Source: Frankiaceae bacterium | GTDB taxonomy: Bacteria > Actinomycetota > Actinomycetes > JAFAQI01 | Assembly (NCBI GenBank): GCA_030840545.1 | Contig: JAVEEH010000065.1 | Location: 1-19,714 of the forward strand | DNA length: 19,714 nucleotides | Direction of reading: 5' to 3' | Part shown: piece by piece, positions 1 through 6,751 of the stretch | How the letters are laid out: every line of letters starts with the position of its first letter | How positions within the stretch are numbered: position 1 is the first letter of the stretch | Made by a program: the position numbers and the translations under genes | Notes under the pieces: model-generated | What the model was told of the DNA's origin: nothing | Database searches by the model: none | The model's input: the letters and a program-made list of their open reading frames with translations, nothing else

Positions 1-519
1 GCTGACGTCGTGTTCGCGCTGCTCGGCATCGTCTGCCTCGCTGCCGCGCTGCTCGTGGTCACCGCCCGCAACGTCATCCACGCCGCCCTCTGGCTCGTCG
101 TCTGCTTCGGCGCCCTGGCCGGCTGCTACCTGGTGCTGACCGCGGAGTTCGTCGCGTGGGTGCAGGTCCTCATCTACATAGGCGCTGTCGTCGTACTGAT
201 GCTCTTCGGCGCCATGCTCACGCGCGCACCGATCGGCCTCGTGGCCGATGGGTCCCAGCACAGTCTCGACAGCGGCAACCGTCCGGTGGCGGCCGTTGCC
301 GGGCTGGCCACCGCGGGCCTGCTCGGGACGCTGGTTGTCTCCGCGTTCCGCGGCGCCTACGTCGACATCCACCACACGTCCGTCGGCGACGGACGGGTGG
401 TCGGCGCGTCGGTGTTCCGTTTCTTCGTGCTGCCGTTCGAGGTCGCCAGCGTTCTGCTGCTGGCCGCGCTGGTCGGCGCGATCGTGCTCACCCGCCAGGA
501 CCGGCCGGAGCAAAGCTGA
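1..519 (+). CDS. nuoJ: NADH-quinone oxidoreductase subunit J (5' end possibly cut by window edge)
   Basis: This is the membrane subunit J of respiratory complex I, which helps carry protons through the membrane arm beside NuoK. The product is about 170 residues and almost entirely hydrophobic, with the family's early RN-x-x-HAAL segment and the VLIYIGAVVVLMLFGAML helix, equivalent to the helix that carries the essential Tyr/Gly pair. The frame is open to base 1. GTG at 10 is a possible start, but comparison with E. coli NuoJ places the family start at or before base 1, so a few residues may lie outside the window. A TGA at 3-5 in another frame could be the end of nuoI (inference). The stop overlaps nuoK by one base (TGATG, 517-521). 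Family and context leave little doubt about identity; only the start is uncertain. Confidence 0.9.
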   Translation, partial: ADVVFALLGIVCLAAALLVVTARNVIHAALWLVVCFGALAGCYLVLTAEFVAWVQVLIYIGAVVVLMLFGAMLTRAPIGLVADGSQHSLDSGNRPVAAVAGLATAGLLGTLVVSAFRGAYVDIHHTSVGDGRVVGASVFRFFVLPFEVASVLLLAALVGAIVLTRQDRPEQS

Positions 520-872
520 TGCATCTGTCGCTGGCGGTGTTGCTCTCCGCGTTGCTGTTCGGGGTCGGCGTCTACGGCGTGCTGGCGCGTCGCAACGCTG
601 TCGCGCTGCTGATGGCGGTCGAGCTGATGCTCAACGCGGCCAACCTCGACCTGGTGGCGTTCGACGCGTGGTTCAAGGACACGCTGCACGGCGGTCAGGT
701 GTTCGCCTTGTTCGTCGTCGTGGTGGCCGCAGCCGAGGTCGGCGTCGGGTTGGCGATCGTGCTCACGGTCTTCCGATTGCGCGAGACGGTGTCCGTCGAC
801 ACCTTGACCCAGCTCGCCGACCGCGACCCGAGGCCGCAGCGGGAACACGATGCCGCGGACGTCGCGCAGTGA
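519..872 (+). CDS. nuoK: NADH-quinone oxidoreductase subunit K
   Basis: This is subunit K of complex I, an MrpC-like three-helix membrane protein in the proton pathway between NuoJ and NuoN. The product has 117 residues. The two membrane glutamates known to be needed for proton translocation are present: Glu35 in MAVELMLNAANL and Glu73 in AAAEVGVGLAI. The membrane part is complete by about residue 87. The remaining 30 residues are charged and polar, so the protein is longer than the usual 99-100 residues because of a C-terminal tail. The ATG at 519 shares its A with the nuoJ stop, and the nuoK stop overlaps the nuoL GTG by four bases, so translation is probably coupled on both sides. Confidence 0.95.
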   Translation: MHLSLAVLLSALLFGVGVYGVLARRNAVALLMAVELMLNAANLDLVAFDAWFKDTLHGGQVFALFVVVVAAAEVGVGLAIVLTVFRLRETVSVDTLTQLADRDPRPQREHDAADVAQ

Positions 873-2734
873 CGCACTGGGCCTGGCTGCTGCCCGCGCT
901 GCCGGCATTGGCCGCGTTGGTCGGGCTCTTCGGCTGGCGACTGGTGCCCGGTGGGCCGGTTGTCCCGGCGGTCGTGGGGTCCGTCGGCGCGCTGGTGGTC
1001 GCGACGGCTCTGGTCGTCGCGGTCGAGGGCAACCCGGCGCTCGTGCACGAGAACGCTGTCGCCTGGACGCCGACCGGCGGCATCGCACTGCACATCGGCA
1101 CCCGGGTCGACGGCCTGGCAGCGGTCGTCGGCGTCATGGTCTGCGTCGTGGCCCTGCTGGTGCAGATCTACTCGACCGTCTACATGGCGGGCGACCCGCG
1201 CTACGCGACCTACGCCGCCGAGGTGTCGCTGTTCACCTCCGCCATGCTGCTCGTCGTCGTCGCGAGCGACTTGTTCGAGCTGCTCATCGGATGGGAGCTC
1301 ATGGGGTTGTGCTCCTACCTTCTCGTCGGCCACTACTGGCAGACGGAGGGTGCCCGCGCGGCCGCGGTGAAGGCTTTCGTCACGACGCGGATCGGGGACA
1401 CCGGCTTCCTGTTCGGCATCTTCGCTCTCGGGGTCGGCGCCGGATCCTTCGACCTCACTGCCGTCATGGATCGTGTGCCGGCCATGTCTCACCCCACGGT
1501 CCTGGCGGGTGCGCTGCTCCTGCTGTGCGGCGTTGTCGGCAAGAGCGCGCAGTTCCCCCTTCACGTCTGGCTGCCGGACGCCATGGCCGGCCCGACACCG
1601 ATCAGTGCGTTGATCCACGCGGCCACGATGGTGGCCGCGGGCATCTATGTCGTCGCCCGGCTCTATCCGGTGTTCCTCGCCGCTCCGGTTGCCTTGACCG
1701 TCCTCGGCATCATCGCCTGCATCACGATGCTCGGCGCCGCGCTCTGTGCGCTGGCCGAGGACGACCTCAAGCGGGTGCTCGCGTGGTCGACCGTCAGCCA
1801 GCTGGCCTATATGGCGGGCGGGCTGGCTGTCGGCGGCTGGACCGCCGGCGTCTGGCACCTGCTGACGCATGCAGCGTTCAAGGCTTTGCTCTTCCTCGCG
1901 GCGGGGTCGGTGCTGCGCACTGTCGGCACCAACCTGATGAGTGAGATGGGCGGCCTGTGGCGGCACATGCCGATTACGTTCGGCACCGCCCTGGTCGGTG
2001 CCGGTGCACTGGCCGGGCTGCCCCCGTTTGCCGGGGCGTTCAGCAAGGACGGCATCCTGAGCGCCGCAAAGGACCACGGGGGAGCACTCGGCAACGCTGT
2101 CTATGTCGTCGGGCTGGTGACCGTTTTCGTGACAGCCGCCTACGTCACGCGGCTCATCCTGCGTACCTTCCTCGGCGTTCACCGGGGACCGGTCGGCGGG
2201 GAACCGGTGCGGCTGCACGAGTCACCGCTGCAGATGACCGGCCCGCTGGTGCTGCTCGCCGCGTTCGCTGTCGTCCTCGGTGCGCCCGTGCTCCCTTCGT
2301 CCTACGGCGTGCGCCGGTGGTTCGGCGTCCCGGCGGGCACGCAGCCGCTGCACGTCGGCTGGGCCGGGGTGCTGCTGACGACCGTCATCGCGACGGCAGC
2401 CGTGATCGGCGTCGTGCTGCTCCACCGCCGCCGCCCGGCTGACGACCCGGTCGCGGTGCTGGGTCGGGCGGCGGTGCCGTTGCGGCGGGCTTTCTGGGTC
2501 GACGAGGTCTACGACGTCGCGCTCGTGCGGCCGGTGCATGCGCTCGCGCGGGCTGTGCTGGCGCTCGACCTGCGTGGGCTCGACGCGACTGCTGTCGGCA
2601 CCGGGCGGACCGCGACGTTCGCCGGTGGGGGCCTACGGCGACTGCAGAACGGCAACGTCCAGGCCTACTTGAGCGCTCTCGTCGCCGGCGTACTCGTCGT
2701 GGTCCTCGCGGTCGCGGTGGCGGTGGCGCGATGA
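869..2734 (+). CDS. nuoL: NADH-quinone oxidoreductase subunit L
   Basis: This is the distal Mrp-antiporter-like subunit of complex I, which pumps protons and carries the long lateral helix. The 621 residues match the usual length of about 610-630. Key charged residues are in place: Glu143 in GWELMGLCSYL, Lys225 in GKSAQFPLHVWLPDA, His250 in LIHAATMV, Lys338 in HAAFKALLF and Lys393 in PPFAGAFSKDGIL. The last hydrophobic segment, around residues 600-620, fits the terminal anchor helix after the lateral helix. The GTG at 869 was chosen because it forms a GTGA overlap with the nuoK stop and gives the family N-terminus (WLLPALPALAAL). The open frame reaches further upstream, but that part lies inside nuoJ/nuoK and is not homologous. 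The stop forms an ATGA overlap with nuoM. Confidence 0.96.
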   Translation: MTHWAWLLPALPALAALVGLFGWRLVPGGPVVPAVVGSVGALVVATALVVAVEGNPALVHENAVAWTPTGGIALHIGTRVDGLAAVVGVMVCVVALLVQIYSTVYMAGDPRYATYAAEVSLFTSAMLLVVVASDLFELLIGWELMGLCSYLLVGHYWQTEGARAAAVKAFVTTRIGDTGFLFGIFALGVGAGSFDLTAVMDRVPAMSHPTVLAGALLLLCGVVGKSAQFPLHVWLPDAMAGPTPISALIHAATMVAAGIYVVARLYPVFLAAPVALTVLGIIACITMLGAALCALAEDDLKRVLAWSTVSQLAYMAGGLAVGGWTAGVWHLLTHAAFKALLFLAAGSVLRTVGTNLMSEMGGLWRHMPITFGTALVGAGALAGLPPFAGAFSKDGILSAAKDHGGALGNAVYVVGLVTVFVTAAYVTRLILRTFLGVHRGPVGGEPVRLHESPLQMTGPLVLLAAFAVVLGAPVLPSSYGVRRWFGVPAGTQPLHVGWAGVLLTTVIATAAVIGVVLLHRRRPADDPVAVLGRAAVPLRRAFWVDEVYDVALVRPVHALARAVLALDLRGLDATAVGTGRTATFAGGGLRRLQNGNVQAYLSALVAGVLVVVLAVAVAVAR

Positions 2735-4233
2735 GCGTCGCCCTGCCGCTCCTCCTCGGCGTGCCCGCCGCGGGGGCGGCGTTGCTTGCCGCGGTGCCGA
2801 TGTCCGAGCGGCGGGCGAAGGTCCTCGGCGTGCTCGCAAGCGGCGCGACCCTCGTCGTGGTGCTCGTGCTGACCGTCGGGTTCGACTTCGGCGCGGCAAG
2901 CCGGCTGCAGGACGGCGTCGATGTGCGTTGGCTGCCGGCCATCGACGTGCGCTTCCACCTCGGCGTCGACGGCATCAGCCTGCCGCTCGTCATCCTTACT
3001 GCCCTGCTGACGCTGCTGTGCGCCATCTACACCGTGGGTTCCGTGCCGGAGGCCGGGCGGGTGCGGCAGCTGCTCGCACTGGTGCTGTTGCTCGAGGTCG
3101 GGGTGCTGGGCACCTTCGTGGCCGCCGACCTCATCGTGTTCTTCGTCTTCTTCGAGATCGTCCTCATACCGATGTACTTCCTCATCGCCGCGTGGGGTGG
3201 GCCTGGCCGTCGGCCGGCTGCAACGAAGTTCATCCTGTTCACGTTGCTCGGCTCCGCGCTCATGCTCGTCGGCTTCCTCGTCATCTATGCCGGCGCCGGC
3301 ACGTTCGACATGACCGCGTTGGCGCACGCGCACGGTCGGGGCATCGGCGCCGCGCCGCAGCTGTTCGCCTTCGTCCTGCTGCTCATCGGGTTCGGCATCA
3401 AGAGCCCGATGTGGCCGTTGCACACCTGGTTGCCCGATGCGCACACCGAGGCACCGACCGTCGGGTCGGTGCTGCTCGCCGGCGTGCTGCTGAAGATGGG
3501 CACCTACGGCTTGGTGCGCATTGCTGTCGCCGATGTGCCGGACGGTGCGCGCCGGGCGGCACCGGCACTCGGCATCCTCGCAGTCGTGGGCGTCGTGTAT
3601 GCCGCGTTTGCCTGCCTCGCGCTCGTCCGCAGTGGTGACCTCAAGCGGCTGATCGCCTTCTCGAGCGTCGGCCACATGGGGTTCGTCCTGCTCGGCATCG
3701 CCACGCTCACCCCGGTCGGCATCCAGGGTGCGTTGATCGGCAACGTGGCGCACGGCGTCATCACCGGCCTGTTGTTCTTCCTCGTCGGCGGGATGAAGGA
3801 CCGCTTCCACACCAGCGAGATCGAGGAGCTCGGTGGTGGGTTGCTCGCCAAGGTGCCGGTGCTGGGCGGGCTGACGCTGTTCGCCGCGATCGCGAGCCTG
3901 GGGCTGCCCGGGCTCGCCGGTTTCTGGGGCGAGATGCTCGCCATGCTCGGCGCCTGGTCCCCGGCGGCGGCGCTGTCCCGGCCGCTGTTCATCGTCCTCA
4001 TGGCCGTCGCAGGAGCCGGCACCATCCTCACGGCCGTCTACTTCCTGGCGATGCTGCGGCGGGTCGACTTCGGCGTCGTCACGGCTCGGTGGCGGGAGGC
4101 GCCGATCCCCGACGCGGTCGCAGCCGACCTCGTGGCGTGGGTGCCGCTGACGGTGCTCGCGCTGTCGATCGGGGTGTGGCCGCGACTCGTCCTCGGCGTG
4201 AGCGACGCCGCCGTCCGAGGACTGCTCAGATGA
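2731..4233 (+). CDS. nuoM: NADH-quinone oxidoreductase subunit M
   Basis: This is the middle antiporter-like proton-pumping subunit of complex I, with 500 residues and about 14 predicted membrane helices. The conserved channel residues are visible: Glu142 in FFEIVLIPMYFLIAAWGG, Lys224 in GIKSPMWPLHTWLPDAHTEAPT, Lys255 in LLKMGTYGLVRI and Glu401 in LAGFWGEMLAM. The motif around Lys224 separates NuoM from NuoL and NuoN. The ATG at 2731 overlaps the nuoL stop by four bases, and the nuoM TGA (4231-4233) overlaps the nuoN ATG in the same way. The gene sits in standard nuoL-M-N order, so assembly into one complex is expected. Confidence 0.96.
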   Translation: MSVALPLLLGVPAAGAALLAAVPMSERRAKVLGVLASGATLVVVLVLTVGFDFGAASRLQDGVDVRWLPAIDVRFHLGVDGISLPLVILTALLTLLCAIYTVGSVPEAGRVRQLLALVLLLEVGVLGTFVAADLIVFFVFFEIVLIPMYFLIAAWGGPGRRPAATKFILFTLLGSALMLVGFLVIYAGAGTFDMTALAHAHGRGIGAAPQLFAFVLLLIGFGIKSPMWPLHTWLPDAHTEAPTVGSVLLAGVLLKMGTYGLVRIAVADVPDGARRAAPALGILAVVGVVYAAFACLALVRSGDLKRLIAFSSVGHMGFVLLGIATLTPVGIQGALIGNVAHGVITGLLFFLVGGMKDRFHTSEIEELGGGLLAKVPVLGGLTLFAAIASLGLPGLAGFWGEMLAMLGAWSPAAALSRPLFIVLMAVAGAGTILTAVYFLAMLRRVDFGVVTARWREAPIPDAVAADLVAWVPLTVLALSIGVWPRLVLGVSDAAVRGLLR

Positions 4234-5774
4234 GGCTCATCCAGTCGATCGACTACGCCGCGATCGCACCGCCGGTCGCGCTCGGGCTGACCGCCGTCGT
4301 CGTTCTCGTCGCCGACCTGTTCCTCCCGCCGGCGCGGCGTGCCCTGGCGACGGTGATCTCACTGGCAGGGAGTCTCGTCGCGCTCGGCTTCGCGGCGTGG
4401 CTGCCGACTCAGGACGCACGGCACACGTTGTGCTTCCCGGGTGGCGCCTGCTCCTACGCCGCGGATCACTTCACGGCGTTCTTCCAGCTGCTCTTTCTCG
4501 GTGCCCTCGTTGTGGTGCTGCTCCTCTCCCTCACGTCGGTGGCGGAGGAGTCCCTGCCCACCGGTGAGTTCCATTTCCTGTTGCTGTCCTCGGTCACCGG
4601 CATGCTCGTCCTCGCCGCGTCCCGCGACCTGCTGTCGCTGCTCGTGGCGCTCGAGGTGGTCTCGCTCCCGGCTTTCGTCCTCGTCGGGCTGCGCCGCGGT
4701 GACCCGCGGGGCAGCGAGGCGGCCCTGAAGTTCTTCCTCTTCTCCGTTGTGTCGACCGGCCTGACCGTCTATGGCATGGCGTTGGTCTACGGCGTCACCG
4801 GCACCCTGCAGGTCGACGGCATTGCCGCCGCGCTCGCGCCGGTGCACGCGGCGGGCGGAGCAAAGTCCTCCCTTGCCGCCGCCGCCGTGGTGCTCGTGGT
4901 GGTGGGGTTCGCCTTCAAGGTGTCCGCGGTGCCCTTCCACTTCTGGGCTCCCGACACCTATCAAGGCGCGCCGGTGCCGGTGGCCGCTTTCCTGTCCACG
5001 GCGTCCAAAGCTGCCGGCTTCGCGGGAATGCTGGTGCTCCTGCTCGAGGCGTTCCGCCCCTACGCCGACGTGTGGGGGCCGGTCATCGCGGTGCTGGCTG
5101 CGCTGACGATGACGGTCGGCAACCTCGTTGCGCTGCGGCAGTGGCACATCGTGCGCCTGCTCGCCTGGTCGACCGTGGCCCAGGCCGGCTACATGCTGGT
5201 GCCGCTCGGCATCGCCACGACCGCCGGCGGCCGGGGGGCCGCGGAGCTGCACACGGCAGTGCAGGCGACGCTCGCTTACCTCGGCATCTACGTCGTGATG
5301 AACCTCGGTGCCTTCGCCTGTGTGGCCGCCGTGGTCCGGCACTCGCCGCGAGCCGGCGTCGAGGACTTCCGTGGTCTCGCCCGGCGCTCGCCGGTGCTCG
5401 CCGTCTGCTTCGCGCTGTTCCTCACGGCGCTCGCAGGCTTGCCGCCCGGTGTCGCGGGGCTGTTCGCGAAGCTCGTCATCCTGCGGGCTGCCGTGCACGG
5501 CCACGTCGCCTGGCTCGCCGTCATCGCCGCTGCCAACGCGGTCATCGGCCTCGCCTACTACCTGCGCGTCGCCGCTCTGCTCTTCGACCTGTCGAGCGAC
5601 TCGGCGGCGGCACCTGCGGTGAGCGGGCCGCTGGTCGCCCGGCGGTCACGCACCGTCTGGGCCGCTGTCGCCGTCACGGCGCTCGGCACCGTCGCGCTGT
5701 CGGTCGACCCGCAACTGCTGTTGCACGCGGCATCCACGGCCGCAGCCAGCCTTCGTCATAGCGTGGCCCCATGA
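4230..5774 (+). CDS. nuoN: NADH-quinone oxidoreductase subunit N
   Basis: This is the proximal antiporter-like proton-pumping subunit of complex I, with 514 residues. Conserved channel residues are visible: Glu142 in ALEVVSLPAFVLVGLRR, Lys230 in GFAFKVSAVPFHFWAPDTYQGAP, Lys260 in STASKAAGFAGM and Lys414 in GLPPGVAGLFAKLVIL. The WAPDTYQGAP signature is specific to NuoN. The chosen ATG at 4230 overlaps the nuoM stop by four bases; the longer open frame upstream lies inside nuoM. The stop (5772-5774) overlaps the start of the next gene, corA, by four bases, although nuoN normally closes the nuo operon. Confidence 0.96.
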   Translation: MRLIQSIDYAAIAPPVALGLTAVVVLVADLFLPPARRALATVISLAGSLVALGFAAWLPTQDARHTLCFPGGACSYAADHFTAFFQLLFLGALVVVLLLSLTSVAEESLPTGEFHFLLLSSVTGMLVLAASRDLLSLLVALEVVSLPAFVLVGLRRGDPRGSEAALKFFLFSVVSTGLTVYGMALVYGVTGTLQVDGIAAALAPVHAAGGAKSSLAAAAVVLVVVGFAFKVSAVPFHFWAPDTYQGAPVPVAAFLSTASKAAGFAGMLVLLLEAFRPYADVWGPVIAVLAALTMTVGNLVALRQWHIVRLLAWSTVAQAGYMLVPLGIATTAGGRGAAELHTAVQATLAYLGIYVVMNLGAFACVAAVVRHSPRAGVEDFRGLARRSPVLAVCFALFLTALAGLPPGVAGLFAKLVILRAAVHGHVAWLAVIAAANAVIGLAYYLRVAALLFDLSSDSAAAPAVSGPLVARRSRTVWAAVAVTALGTVALSVDPQLLLHAASTAAASLRHSVAP

Positions 5775-6745
5775 TCCGCACCCGCGTCTACCGGAACGGG
5801 GTGTGCACCCATGAGAACTTCTCGCCGGAGCAGATCTCGGATTTTCTCGAGCAGGATGAGGGGGCGGTCTGGCTTGACGTGACCGAGCCGACGGCCAAGG
5901 AGTTCGCGCTGATCGCGGAGGAGTTCGGCCTCAACCCACTCGCGGTCGAGGACGCGTTGCACGAGCGCCAGCGCCCCAAGCTCGACCACTACTCCGATCA
6001 TGTGTTCATCTCGTTGTACGACGTCCAGCTCGACACGACGAGCGGCGAGCTCGTGACCTCGGAGCTCGCCGTTTTCGCCTCGCCTCGCTACCTGATCACG
6101 GTGCGCAAGGATGCCGGGGGCTCGATGGACAAGGTCGTGCAGCGTTGGGACGACACCGGCCACCTGGCGAAGCACGGGGTCGGCTTCTTGCTGTGGGGCT
6201 TGCTCGACGTCGTGGTGGACGGACACTTCGAGACCGTGCAGCAGCTCGACGACGCCATCGCGTCGCTGGAGGACCTGCTGTTCGACGACCGGCCGCGTGC
6301 ACCGGAGGTGCAGCGGCGCTCGTTCGAGCTCCGTAAGTCGTTGGTCCTGCTGCGCCGCGTTGTGCTGCCCACGCGCGAGGTTGTGAATGCGCTGATGCGG
6401 CGCGAGATGGACCTTGTCGACGAGGCACTCATGCCTTACTACCAGGACGTCTATGACCACGTCCTGCGCGCCACGGACTGGACCGACTCGCTCCGTGATC
6501 TGGTGTCGACCATCCTCGAGACCAACCTCACCATCCAGGGCAACCGGATGAACGAGGTCATGAAGCAGGTCACGTCGTGGGCGGCGATCATCGGCGTGCC
6601 GACCGCGATCACCGGCTACTACGGCATGAATGTGCGCATCTTCCCGAGTGCCGGATCGACACTCGGCGGCATCGTCGCTCTGTTGCTGATCGTTGGCGTC
6701 TCGGGGGTTCTCTACTTCGCGTTCAAGCGCCGCGAGTGGCTCTAG
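5771..6745 (+). CDS. corA: CorA-family magnesium/divalent metal channel
   Basis: This is a predicted inner-membrane pentameric channel for Mg2+ (possibly Co2+, Ni2+ or Zn2+). The 324 residues have the family layout: a soluble alpha/beta N-terminal domain (about 1-200), a long helix leading to the membrane, a first membrane helix ending in the YGMN selectivity signature (Gly285-Met286-Asn287), a short loop, and a second helix (about 298-317) followed by the basic end FKRREWL. GMN is the defining CorA/Mrs2 motif. ZntB members also carry it, so zinc export cannot be excluded. The ATG at 5771 overlaps the nuoN stop by four bases, so the gene is probably translated from the nuo message. The stop lies only six bases before the convergent permease stop. 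Confidence 0.93.
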   Translation: MIRTRVYRNGVCTHENFSPEQISDFLEQDEGAVWLDVTEPTAKEFALIAEEFGLNPLAVEDALHERQRPKLDHYSDHVFISLYDVQLDTTSGELVTSELAVFASPRYLITVRKDAGGSMDKVVQRWDDTGHLAKHGVGFLLWGLLDVVVDGHFETVQQLDDAIASLEDLLFDDRPRAPEVQRRSFELRKSLVLLRRVVLPTREVVNALMRREMDLVDEALMPYYQDVYDHVLRATDWTDSLRDLVSTILETNLTIQGNRMNEVMKQVTSWAAIIGVPTAITGYYGMNVRIFPSAGSTLGGIVALLLIVGVSGVLYFAFKRREWL

Positions 6746-6751
6746 CCGCCG

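Noticed and set aside
695..2218. Long minus-strand open frame of 507 codons opposite nuoK/nuoL
   Set aside because: Its composition (Asp, Gln, Arg, His rich) is typical of an antisense shadow in GC-rich DNA, and the opposite strand carries clear nuo genes.
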